Below are positions 10,325 through 21,250 of a stretch of DNA of 64,000 bases, piece after piece. The stretch spans positions 3,040,676 through 3,104,675 of the forward strand of contig RPFO01000026.1 of the NCBI GenBank assembly GCA_009746045.1, written 5' to 3'. Within the stretch, counting starts at the first letter, position 1. Each line of letters starts with the position of its first letter. Origin of the DNA: Mesostigma viride. Lineage: Eukaryota > Streptophyta > Mesostigmatophyceae > Mesostigmatales > Mesostigmataceae. Under the pieces are notes generated by a model that did no database searches, was not told the origin of the DNA, and was given only the letters and a program-made list of their open reading frames with translations. A program made the translations under genes and the position numbers.

Positions 10325-13273
10325 ATCGGTTTTCCAGCCAGCCCCCGCCGCCCGACTACTCGGCCAGTTGGCGTTGGCTTGACACGGTTCCCTGGGATGC
10401 ATGCGCCATCAACCCGACGTCTACCCTGACCGACCTCCCCCACCGCGCGCGTAGCCTTTTCGCGCAATGTGCAATCGTTTCTCTCCGGCGCATGCACGCC
10501 GCTCCGGACGACCCGCTGGGCTTTAAACTGCACATGGTGACCCCCCGCCTGCTCCTCACCCCTCTCGGGCGTGGTGTGCGCGGCCTCCAGGGTGCGGTTA
10601 TTGCCCGTTGCCGACGCTTTCTGCAGGGGGACTGGGAGGGGCTGTTTGGCGTGCCGCCCCCGCGCACGGCCCGGCTGTCGGGGGAGGTCAACTTCGAGCG
10701 GGTGGCCGCCGACGTCATCCGCCTCGTCCGCGAGGGGCAGCTCAGCCGGGCCATGACCCGCTTGGAAATGGCCAAGCTCGCCCCCGCCAATGCGGCTACC
10801 CTGGCGGCCTTGGAGGCTCTTCACCCTGCGGAGCCCGGATTCCAGCTGCCCGTGCCGGACCCCCTGCCGGCCCCCCTCCGGCTGGACCGCGACTGCTTCC
10901 TGGAGGTGATGCGTGCGGTCCCGCGGGCTTCCTCTACCGGGCCGTCGGGCTGGCGCTACGAGCACTTGGAGGTCCTGGTGGGGCATGGGGGCGAGGACAT
11001 TCTCTTTGACACCCTCATTGACCTGGCGGCTGGTCGCGTTCCTCCCGCTGCGCGCGAGTGGTTAGCGGGCGCTCGCCTCCTCGCTCTGCTCAAGGGTGCA
11101 TGTCTTGCCCCCCCCCCGAGGGCAAGGTGCGCCCGATCGCCTGCGGTGAGGTGCTCCGCAAGCTCGTGGGCAAAGTGATCTGCCGCCAAAAGGCGCCCGA
11201 GCTCCGTGCCTTTTTCTGCCCGCCCCTCGCAGCGGGTGAGACCTCGGTGGCGGCCCAGCTGGGGGTGACGACTCCAGGCGGGGCGGATATCCTCATCCAT
11301 TCGGTGCAGGCCTACCTCGAGGCCCACCCCACCCACGCTGTCGTCAAGGTCGACTGCCACAACGCGTTCAACAGTCTGTCCCGCGCCAGCATGTTTGCGG
11401 CCGTCATGGAGTCCTTCGAGGACTTGTACGCTTGGACAGCCGTGTGCTACGGCCAGCCCGGCCAACTGGTTCACATCATGGAGGACGGCACTCGCGGCGG
11501 CCTGCTGTCGCGGTCGGGCACCCAGCAAGGGGACCCCCTGGGACCCCTGTACTTTGCCGCCCCCTCCAGGGTTGCCTCCAAGCGGTCCATGCTGCCCACC
11601 CGGCGGTCGCTATTCAGGCCTACTTGGATGATATCTACCTTCTGGGCCCTGTGCCGGACACCACCGCGGCTCTGCTGGCACTGCAGACCGCGGTGGCCGA
11701 CATCAACCTCCAGTTGACCCTTGCCAAGTGCGCGGTGTACTCGCCCCAAGGTGATTGCTCCGGCTTTCCGCCCCAGCTCTTGGGCCGGGACGAGCGCCTC
11801 CATGGGTTGGATGTCCTCGGCGTTCCGGTTGGCGACCCCGCGTTTGTCATCGATGCTCTGCGGGCCGCCCTCGAGGCACGCACTGAGGTACTGCCCTTGA
11901 TTGCGCGCCTTCATGATTCGCAGACCAAGGGTCTGCTTCTGTGGTTTTGCGCTCACCCTCGCGTCGTTCACTGGCTCCGGGGCGCTCTTCCGTCTCAGGT
12001 CCGGCTGGCCGCCGAGGGCCACGACGAGCGCATCCAGTCGGCCTTGGCGCAGCTGGTCCCGGGCCCCGACCTCCCGCCACATGCTATTCGCATTGCCTCC
12101 CTGCCTGCACGGATGGGTGGCTGCGGTCTGACTCGTGCCGCCCGGCTGGCCCCAGCAGCCTTTTTGGGCTCCGTCGCTCAGTCGTGGGCGGAAAGCTGCC
12201 GGCTCCTGCCCCTTTTGGCAACGGCAGCGCCTGACCTCCTGGACCCCAGCAGCCCTTTGCCCTTCGTCACCGCCATCCAGGAGGCCTATGCTGAGATCCA
12301 GCAGGCCTGTTCTCCCGTCCGTGCCGCTCAGGCGGTACAGCGCCACCTCCCTCGCGGCACTCCCTCGGTCGCCTCCGTTCAATCTCCCGCCGCATTCCCT
12401 GCTCGCGTCATCGATAAACACCAGAAAACCTACGCGGGTATTCTGCACACGGCTGATTGGATTGCTCTTTTCGCGGACCTCAACGCCCAGGGACGTGCGT
12501 GGCTGTTCTCGCTTTCCTTGCGGAGTGTGGGCTCGGCGTACCTTCGTGCTCTTCCCATGGCCCCCCCATTCGCCTTGGCTCCCAGCCACTACTCGGTGGC
12601 GCTCCGGCACCAGCTATTTGCCCCGCAGCCTCTTGTTCCGGCCGGGCGGCCTTGTGGTAGCTGTGGGCAGCCGCTGGATCCCACGGGGACTCACTACCTT
12701 GCCTGCATGGGGGGCCAACAGAATCAGAATTGGTATTTGTATTTGCACACTGTCCTCCTGACGGTGGTGCTCGCCATGATTCGGTCGGTTTTCCCCCACG
12801 CGAACATCCGGTCCGAGGATGCGGATGGCGCTGCCTTCTATTCCCCCAACCACCGGCCTGACATCGTGGTGCTGGACTTTGAGGGGGGTGGCCGGCATCT
12901 GCTTATTGACGTTTCGGTGGCGCGGCCCTTGGCTCTTAGCCACGTGGCTGGGGCCTCCCTCACGGCAGGTTACACGGCGGACCGGGCGGAGCGGGCCAAG
13001 CTCCTGGCCTACGGCGACGTCGGGCACCATCGTGTGGTGCCCTTTGTCCTGGAGGAGTTTGGGGCCATGGGGCCCCTGACCTCCGCCTTCTTCAAGGAGT
13101 GTTGCCGGCTCCGGGAGGACCGGCTGGACCTGGAGGGCCAGCGGGCCCCATGGTCGGCGCGGACCTGGACGTCATATTGGCGTCAGCGCTTGTCGGTGGC
13201 GCTGACTCGGGCCATGGCTGACATCATGCTCCGCCGTACGCGGGCTGATTTTGCGGTGCAGCAGGGCTATTAG
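10325..13273 (+). pseudogene. LINE ORF2 with RT and endonuclease, two frameshifts
   Basis: Read in three frames. Frame one runs 10325 to about 11105 (pre-RT region, including SSTGPSGWRYEHL and RVPPAAREWL, typical of the RT finger region). The second runs to about 11565, with RT motif A (VKVDCHNAFN) and motif B (GTQQGDPLGP). The third runs to 13273, with YLDD, the CCHC finger and the PD-(D/E)XK pattern as in copy 1. The breaks fall exactly at C-runs: a 10-C run near 11108, and a run near 11562 that has one C fewer than copy 1. They are slippage mutations or sequencing errors. Confidence 0.88.
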
Positions 13274-13405
13274 GTTCCTCCGTTAGGCGTTTCCATTGGT
13301 CTTATCGTAGTATAGAGCTTTGACATGGCTCTGTATATAGGTTTATAGCTGGGCGTTTGCTTTGGTTTGAGTGATTTCACTCTGCTGTAAGTAATTATAT
13401 TTTTA
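10325..13405 (+). mobile_element. RLE-type LINE, longer copy 2
   Basis: Bounded by a 13-bp target duplication ATATATATACTGA at 10312-10324 and 13406-13418. It extends about 1.1 kb further 5' than copy 1 but is still truncated, because the reading frame is open from the first base with no leader. The 3' UTR and AT tail match copy 1. Confidence 0.9.
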
Positions 13406-13446
13406 ATATATATACTGATTCAATAAAAAATTTCCGCAATTTTGTT

Positions 13447-14046
13447 TATGACACTTGAGCTCCCAAGAAAACCAGCATTTGATTGAAAACAATGAGTAGA
13501 GCCCCTGCCAAAGGCAGGTTTAAGTAGTCATCTCGTCTCCCTCGCATGCAGGAGCAAGAGCCCCCCAAGGGTGGGATGGGTGGGAAGAAACAATTACGGG
13601 TCACAACCCGCCGACCATGCTTATCAAGCCTACCGTCAAAATGGAAAACGGCAAAACCAGAAATATCCTAACGCTGACAATTTAATAATTCAGCCAGCCA
13701 GCTCATCTGTCACACGTCTGAGCTGTCAGGCCATGTGTACTCTTCGAATGCAACCCTGAACACACTACCCAACCAAGCAGCACACCAATCAATTGGTGAG
13801 TGCTGGTTACATCAGATTTTATTACAGCTTTTTGACGCAACTTCCGTCAGCATTCCACACATGGCCGGCCGTCCAAACAAACGGCGCCTGACTTACAAAA
13901 GGCAAAGCTAGTTGCCAGTAGGATTCCCCGGTAAACAACAAGTCGTCCCCATTCGTCTAACAAGCCTCTCTGCATGTACAGCCACAAGGTTGTGGCGGCC
14001 CTTTCTCCCGCATTCTGTTTAATAAACTATTTTCAGAGAAATCCGA
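13447..14046. repeat. internally deleted 600-bp copy of repeat element XY
   Basis: The first 120 bp (13447-13566) match 14047-14166, and the remaining 460 bp (about 13585-14046) match 15122-15584. A novel 18-bp G-rich joint (about 13568-13585) replaces the central 957 bp. It lies directly against the full copy. No convincing coding region. Confidence 0.85.
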
Positions 14047-15584
14047 TTATGACACTTGAGCTCCCAAGAAAACCAGCATTTGATTGAAAACAATGAGTAG
14101 AGCCCCTGCCAAAGGCAGGTTTAAGTAGTCATCTCGTCTCCCTCGCATGCAGGAGCAAGAGCCCCCCGATCCACCCCAGTCCCTGGCGCCATTGCCCTCC
14201 TCCCCCGCACTGTCGCCGTTCAGGAACCAAAACTTGATAGGATCACTGTTGCCCCAATAACAGTGAACAAAGAAAAGAAGAAGAATCCCCCCCCTCTTCC
14301 AGGCAGCCTCGAGGGTAGCCGCTTCCATAAAAAGACCACAAAGTGGGGCGTGTCGCAACATCTCCTTCATGGCGACTCAGCCCGCACAAGGCTATAATAT
14401 CCCCCTAAGGGGCCCGACGATAAAAGGTTAGCGAATCCGCGGAGCCGCCTCAGCAAAATATTATTCCAGATAAAAACCCAGAAAATTCGCATTCCGACGC
14501 CACCAGGGTTTGAACCGCTACCTGCCGGGTGCTGAGCAGGGAGAGACGACAAGGCCAGCCACTGCCACTGCCAGCCGAGACGCCTTTCCGATACTCGGTT
14601 CCTTTTGTGGGAATTTTGCAAATATATTTTCTTCCGGAACGCAAGAAATTAGCCGGCCGCGCGTCACCCTTATATCCCTCGCTGGCCCATAACAAAAAAG
14701 GGCCGCGCACCAAGCCGAAGGCAGCGCCATGCAGCGCCCTAGGCTGTGGGCCGCTGACTGACTACCAGCGCAGTCTCATGGAATCCAAATTAATCTATTG
14801 ACCTTCGCACAGTTTCCGCATTAGCTGCGGACTTCTTAGTCGACATGATTGGCTCCGCTGCTGGAATTACCAGCAGCCGGGGCGGGGCGCCCAGCCCACT
14901 TTCTATGACCACCGAGACGCTGCCCAGCAAGGTGCCAACCAGAACCACTTGGCACATTGGTAACGCGAAATTTCCGTTCCGTTCAAACCGCCCCTACCTG
15001 CCGTGAAGTCGCAAAGCCCGCGACTTCATAGCAGGCAAGGACGGGGTCTTTCCCTAATTTTCTTTAGCCCCGCCGCCATAATAGCAGCGAGGCCGCTCAT
15101 ACTGCTTCAGTGAGCACATTCAAAGAAACAATTACGGGTCACAACCCGCCGACCATGCTTATCAAGCCTACCGTCAAAATGGAAAACGGCAAAACCAGAA
15201 ATATCCTAACGCTGACAATTTAATAATTCAGCCAGCCAGCTCATCTGTCACACGTCTGAGCTGTCAGGCCATGTGTACTCTTCGAATGCAACCCTGAACA
15301 CACTACCCAACCAAGCAGCACACCAATCAATTGGTGAGTGCTGGTTACATCAGATTTTATTACAGCTTTTTGACGCAACTTCCGTCAGCATTCCACACAT
15401 GGCCGGCCGTCCAAACAAACGGCGCCTGACTTACAAAAGGCAGAGCTAGTTGCCAGTAGGATTCCCCGGTAAACAACAAGTCGTCCCCATTCGTCTAACA
15501 AGCCTCTCTGCATGTACAGCCACAAGGTTGTGGCGGCCCTTTCTTTCCCGCATTCTGTTAAACTATTCTCAGAGAAATCCGATC
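14047..15584. repeat. full-length 1.54-kb copy of repeat element XY
   Basis: Starts TATGACACTTGAGCTCCC and ends CAGAGAAATCCGAT, like the deleted neighbour. The middle (14167-15121) is unique to this copy and holds short open frames that look accidental. A tRNA-like segment lies inside. Class unknown: no clear LTR, TIR or helitron ends. Confidence 0.75.
14494..14580 (-). other. tRNA-like (SINE-like) segment in the XY repeat
   Basis: On the minus strand, TGGCAGTGGCTGG (box-A-like) precedes GGTTCAAACCC (box-B-like) by about 50 bp. I could not fold a complete cloverleaf with a good acceptor stem, so this is a tRNA-derived remnant and not a tRNA gene. Confidence 0.4.
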
Positions 15585-15748
15585 CCGGCATTGATAATCA
15601 AAAGCTGCTAGCAGGCCAAGGACTTCAAAAGTGGCAATAGATCGATGTAGGTCGTCGATAAACTTGTCTAGTCGTCATATTTCGGTCGCAAAATTCGTGC
15701 GTGGCCTGCAGGCATCGGACAAAGTGCACGCAACAGCAGGAGTCGGTT

Positions 15749-17619
15749 TGTCACGGACGCGAGCTATGTCATCCGGGCGCCCACTATGCACAATACCGGT
15801 GACGTGCGCAAGGAATTTTTTTTCTGCGCATTTTCGACAAAGGCTAGTGCCCGGGGGGGGGACACTAGCACTTGCAGCATAAGAGCGGACGAAAGTGCAC
15901 GTGCGCGCGCGCCGGGCCAGGCACGGCTAGGCGCGCAGCACTGACGTACTTGAGCGGACGGCAGCACAAGTGCGCAGCGTCGAGAGGATCATACGCGAGT
16001 TAGTGGACAGCTGGAGCTGGAGCTGGAAATCCCGTTTCGTTCAAGTGGCCAGCCGGAGCGGCTGCTTAGGTTTTAGCGGGCAAGTGTTCGAAGCGCGTCA
16101 TTGGTGAATTACTCGGGAACTTGGGTTTCCCCGCGAAACTCCAACCGCACGTTCAGATTTCCAAATCTCAAGTAAAGTTCGGCGCAACTTTCTGAACGGG
16201 GGCAGTTGACGAGCAGCATTCCTCCGGACGAATGAATTGCGTTCCATACTTGCGCAAAATTTTGAAAGGTAGCTTGCGTGCAGCCCTACTAAAATTTGCG
16301 CGCACGTTCAGATTTCCAAATCTCAAGTAAATTTCGGCGGAACATTCTGAACGGGGGTAGTTGGCGGGCAGCGTTCATCCAGACGAATGAAATGCGTTCC
16401 ATACTAGCGCAAAATTTTGAAAGGTAGCTTGCGTGCAGCCCTACTAAAATTTGCGCAAAGTGTGGGACTGAAAATTCGTAACGGAAACTTTTTGGTAGTT
16501 GCCGTCACTTCCTCTTGTGCAAACGTGTGGGAGTGAAAATTCGTAACGGAAACTTTTTGGTAGTTGCCGTCACTTCATTTTGCGCGAGTGTTGGGCTGAA
16601 AATTCGTAACGGAAACTTTTTGGTAGTTGCCGTCACTTCCTTTGGTTCGACTGAAAATTCGCTGAAATTCGCTGAATTCGTACCGTAGCCTAATTTTTAG
16701 TACCTCGAAGTGACGGGGCACCTAAAAATTCGCCCACAAGTACACTTGGCAGCGCGCTCACTGGGAAAAATTGTACAGCCGCTCCGGCGGGCCACTTGAA
16801 CGAATTGTAATTGATAGCGGGTCAACGTTATGAGGACTGGACAGAAAATGGAAAAGGACAATTTGCGGTGCGGAGCCAGATCGCTGGAATGAATGCGAAA
16901 TCGCTGGCAGCCCTACAAAGGGATTTCTTCTAGAAAGGAAAGATTAGAAGCAATGTTTGCTGGGCCACTCACACGCAAGGTGTGAGCGTGCAGATTGTTT
17001 GAAGGATATTATGCTTCGACCTTGGTGGTCGTGACTAAATGCCGGACATTCCCAGGGACAGAAATGCCGGAGCCTCTAGGAGACGAGATCGGCAACAGGG
17101 TAGCAATTTAGATTTGTCGGGATGCCTTCCTGTTTTTGTTGGCATGTGTGGTAGTAAGCCAGGACGGCAACTGGAATGCGGTTTCTGTTTGCATGGTTCA
17201 GGCAGCAAGATAGTTTTGGCATTCCTGGCTGGACTGACAAGTGTGGCGTGTGTCATGCGTGTGGCATGACGAATGGTTTGGTTCATAGTCGAAGAGGACT
17301 CTCACGTAGCGTGTAGTCTCTTCGAGTCTCTCATTAGTGGCCTTCGTGTTTCTCCCTTTCCTTGGGAGCAAGGCCGGTAGCATGTCATGGAGCGCTGCCT
17401 AACTGCGGGCTCGTGAGCATGGAGTGCATCGATATTGAGACTATCAACGTGTTGTAATTGTATTAACTTTCTCAATAAATTCCGCATGTGCGGCTTCATC
17501 ATCAGACTGTGCAAAGTGTGTGTTGTGAAAGCATTATTCTGTAGCAGGGGAGGAAATAAGGTGGTCATCAGGCACGAGGGACAGTTCCTTGTCCTCGGCT
17601 GAGAGCCCTCCTTACGTTA
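15749..17619 (+). repeat. left LTR of the gypsy-methyltransferase element
   Basis: Matches the right LTR before and after an insertion at 16036-16804. Around the insertion about 75 bp of the right LTR (following the AGCTGG repeats) is missing. The LTR ends at CTTACGTTA, where the two copies stop matching. It contains AATAAA at about 17473, a possible polyadenylation signal. Confidence 0.85.
16036..16804. mobile_element. 0.77-kb TIR element inside the left LTR
   Basis: Inverted ends of about 29 bp with core GTTCAAGTGGCC and GCCGGAGCGGCTG at 16036-16064, repeated inverted at 16777-16804. It is absent from the right LTR. Inside are two tandem units of 155 bp (starting about 16147 and 16302) and three units of about 64 bp (about 16460, 16525, 16588) with GAAAATTCGTAACGGAAAC. 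No coding capacity. No clear target duplication, probably because of the adjacent deletion. Confidence 0.8.
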
Positions 17620-17882
17620 CTCGAAGAGACTACCCGGTAGTCTGCTTCCTTCTGTTCGAAGCCAAGACGTTGGCTTTAGTGTTTATCAACCATCAGCAGT
17701 ACAGGGAACGGCCTGGCTGACAGTTTGTAAAGGAAGTGTCTTGAGACAGATTTCAAGAAAATAGAACTAGCCAGAATTGCTGGCTCTTGTCTTTTTCTGG
17801 CAGGCTAACCTAGGCTTGTTGGTTCTTGTTTTGCCCATCGGTCAGCTGGTGCATGCCACTGACGCGAGCGCAGACTCGAGCC
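17620..17882 (+). other. 5' leader of the gypsy-methyltransferase element
   Basis: The sequence between the LTR end and the first gag ATG at 17883. An imperfect palindrome (AGACTACCCGGTAGTCT) lies near the start at about 17627. I could not choose a primer-binding site with confidence. Confidence 0.5.
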
Positions 17883-19550
17883 ATGGCGGATGCAAATAGA
17901 GCAGATGCCAACACGTCCGCTCCGGGGTCGAATGGCGGGATTCCTCCCGCCGTACCCGCAGTGGGTGAGAGTCGCGACCAAGAAGCGCCGCTGAGTATGG
18001 TGGCGCTGTTCGCGCAGATGCAAGCGCAGATGCAGCAACAGTCGCAACAGTTGCAGCAGCAACTGGCGCTGCAATGCGGGAAGTGACCGACAGATTGGTG
18101 GCCGTAGAGGGTCGTCATCTGCAGTCCACACCATGGGACGGGCAGGCATCGATGCCGGGCCCAATGGTGTTGCCGCGGAGCCGAGGGAGCGGGACCAGCC
18201 GCCAACCTCAGGTAATGCGGCGGGAAGGGCTCCGATGGAACCGGGGGTTTTGGCTGGGTCGCTAACCCAACACGACTTGCTTGGTGAGGCGGATGGTCAG
18301 CCACGGGGCGAGTATACGCTGGCGCCCAGGCGCCTGCCTTTCGATCAAGCGCGAGACGGATTGCACGAGGAGAACGGGGCAGGGCTGGCGCGCGCGATGG
18401 ACCCACGCAGGGGTGCACCAGGACGCATGCTGCCAGGCGGGGTCTCAATTCCGTTTGGGCGAGGCGGTGGGGCGCTGACCGGCGGGTCGACTGCACGGTG
18501 GTCAAGTGTGCCAATCGGGCGCATTCCGCCCATGGAGGACATAACCACGCCGCTGGCTTTCCGAGTACGGGAGGCAGCACGCCCAAGCACGCTGGCGCAG
18601 GGACGCGCAGCTCAGCGACCGCCGGAGGATGCCGATGGGGTGCAGTACCCGCAAAGGGTGCGCCTCATACCTGAAGGCGCGAAGATGCCCACCCTACCAC
18701 GGGTGGACATGCGCGAGAAGTTCTCCACAACCGGCAATCTGGCCACGCTGGCGCAGGCCTACAACGCGTACAAGTCATGGATTGATCTGCAATACATGAC
18801 TACGCAAGGCGCTGTAATGCATGAGTTTGTGATGAACAACATGCATTTCTTCTTTCACGGCCTTACGCTGAGGCGAGTGGCTAGGCTGGTGGAGCAGTGG
18901 AGAGAGGTCTCGCTGTACACGCGTCACACGGACGTGTGGTTCGGCTTCGACGGGCGTGGCCAGCCCGACTATGACAACATCATGTATGGTGTCGACCCTG
19001 CCGAGGAACTGTGGGGCCTCCTTCGCCAGGAATACCCGGTGGAGACCATCAAGGCAGAGCGTGAGTGGCGCAGTTTCAAGATAGCCGAGGGTGAAACCCC
19101 GGAGCAATCTTACGAGCGCCTCATGGAGTTCGCCGGCGAAGTGGAGGACTGGTCCGAAAAGCTGGCGTGTCAGAAATGGCTGCAAGCGCTAGGCTCCAAG
19201 GAGATGGAGCTGCCCACGCCGCCCAACGGCCAGCCGTGGCGATTGCGGTCACTGTGCATTGAGGTCAGGGCCATGATGCGACGACACGCGCAAGGCCGGA
19301 TCTCGGTAAGCACGGTGGTGGCCGAGCTGCAGGCCAAGGTCGACGCGCTGACCAAGGCCAAGTCGGGTGAGTCGTCTGCCACAAGACAAGCGCGCCCGCA
19401 AGGCGGCCACGGTGCTAGCAGGAACCAAGGGGGGTCTCGCAACGCCTCATCGCATGATGCAACCCAGGGTAACGCCGCTGGCGGCAACAAGGACGCTGCC
19501 GCTCCGCCGACGCGAGCTGGGGGGGCACGTCCTCACAGACGGGTAGGACG
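17883..19550 (+). pseudogene. gag (capsid) of the gypsy-methyltransferase element
   Basis: ATG at 17883 begins a Gln-rich coiled-coil-like start (MQQQSQQLQQQLALQ). The frame then changes near 18072 and again between 18130 and 18200. The rest (to about 19550) runs in one frame. It contains a proline/glycine-rich linker and then a Retrotrans_gag-like helical capsid region (about 18700-19300), with WRSFKIAEGETPEQSYERLM and LACQKWLQALG. It ends in a Gly/Arg/Asn-rich tail before the zinc knuckle. The frame changes point to indels in this copy. Confidence 0.7.
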
Positions 19551-19829
19551 GATGCGCGCAAATCGGGCTGCTTCCTGTGCGGTCAGGATGGGCACATCAA
19601 ACGTGATTGTCCCAAGGCGTGTAAGAAGTCACACCCGGCAACGGTCCGCACCCATCTGGCGGGGCAGTGCCCAGCGCCGGGGGTGCACTTTGCGGACGTG
19701 GAGGACAAGAAGGTGGACGCGGGGGTGGTCATCATTCAGCCGACGGGCGAGGCGGGGGGCGTGAAAGGGAGGATGGGGGATCGCAGGTTCAATACAGGGA
19801 CGAGGACTTCTGGCGGCCAGCCGACGTGA
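19551..19829 (+). pseudogene. gag zinc knuckle segment
   Basis: In a third frame relative to the capsid, CFLCGQDGHIKRDC at 19569-19610 is a textbook CX2CX4HX4C nucleic-acid-binding knuckle. It is followed by a second Cys/His set and an acidic stretch, with a stop at about 19827. It connects capsid and protease and shows where another one-base change occurred. Confidence 0.75.
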
Positions 19830-21250
19830 TGGCGTTGGACATCCACGCAGTTGGCGCGCGAGGGAAGCAAGCACGTGCACCACCGTCGTTTCAGGTGGGG
19901 CAGCCAAGTGAGACTGTGGGGCAGTTGCCTCAGTCCTTTCGCATGGCTCCCGCTCGGACCGGCTCCACCCTGGAACACGACAATCCTGCTGGGGCAGAGC
20001 AGCGGCGCAGGTTGTTGCCATTATACCCTATGCCGTCGGTCGTGGACACGCCTGCATACACTCCCCGGCAAGTGGTCGAGTGGTTCGGTCAGCGGGCCGT
20101 GGAGGTGCTCGGGTCGCATGCGTCAGAGGTACAGCGGTACGCTGACACAATGGACGCCCGTAGGTTGCACAACGCTGAGACAGCCACATTTGTCGGGCAT
20201 CGCCCTGCATCGGCTTCGGTAATCGTGGGTCATGTCGCTCATGGTGTCTTGGACAACGCGCAGCGGGCGTGCGTAGTGCCTAGGGCACCCACTGTCACCT
20301 CATATCCGGATGGCGAGCCAGCAATGGCGTTTCAGGCGCAGGGGCACGGGGAGCCCCTGAGCAACGTGGTCTACAGTACTGACCATGAATTGGTCGTGAA
20401 ACTGGACAGCGGGGCCCAGCCACTCGTTATCAGTGCTCGGCTGGCCCAGTTGCTCAACCTAACCAGGGAGAATGGCGGGCTGCGGGACAGTCATGTGTCC
20501 GTGGCGGGCTGGCAGGGCCCTGCCGCTAAACCCTTTGCCATGACTGCGGTCCAGGTAATGGTCATCCTCAACCCGCTCAGGCCATCCGACATGGCCTGCA
20601 TCCCTGTGAATGCCCTTGTGACCGAGCAGTCATCGTATGACGTGCTGGTCGGCATGGAGGTCATGTTTCCCATGCGGCTCGAGGTACGCATGTGGGAAGG
20701 CCGCGCGGTGTACATCGTTGACAGAGACGGTGACGCCATGCGCCAAGCAAGCATCCCGGTGAGCTGCTACAGCTCGGACACTGGGGCAGTGCGTGTCTCG
20801 ACGGTCAACCGGGTCGAGGCTGGCTCGCACGACGCGGTGGTGGAGGTACGGATGGGGGAGGTCACGGCAGCTGGGGGGGCTGTGCGTGATAAGCATCGGC
20901 CGTGCATCCCAACAGCGCTGGTGGGACGGGCCTCATTGCAGAGCACGTGGGCGGCGCGACAGCAGCCGCAAGCGCGGCAGGCCCTTTTGCGTCAGCACGT
21001 CACCAACGCGGTGCGGCAGCAACAACTCTCTCATCTCCCGCGGCAATCGCAGTCCCAAGTGGCTGTCGCGACAACGAAGGTAACTTCTGTGCCGATGTTG
21101 TGGCAGAGTCGCGGGTCTTGTCCGAGGGGTTGTATTGCTAGAATTGTTTGCTGGGATGGGAGGGGGGCTGGCTGGCTTTCTCGCTGCAGGCGGTACGTGC
21201 CACACGTTGATCGCCGTAGAGCCGTCTCCTACCGCTCGGGCAGTGTATAG
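19667..21250 (+). pseudogene. pol aspartic protease region
   Basis: This frame is meaningful from about 19790. The retropepsin motif VVKLDSGAQPLVIS lies at about 20393-20434, and the flap/second half ends in YDVLVGMEVMFP (about 20638-20674). The frame probably leaves this protein near 21100, because the downstream methyltransferase frame opens at 21084. The last 50 or so codons here are then out-of-frame. It would process the Gag-Pol polyprotein. Confidence 0.7.
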
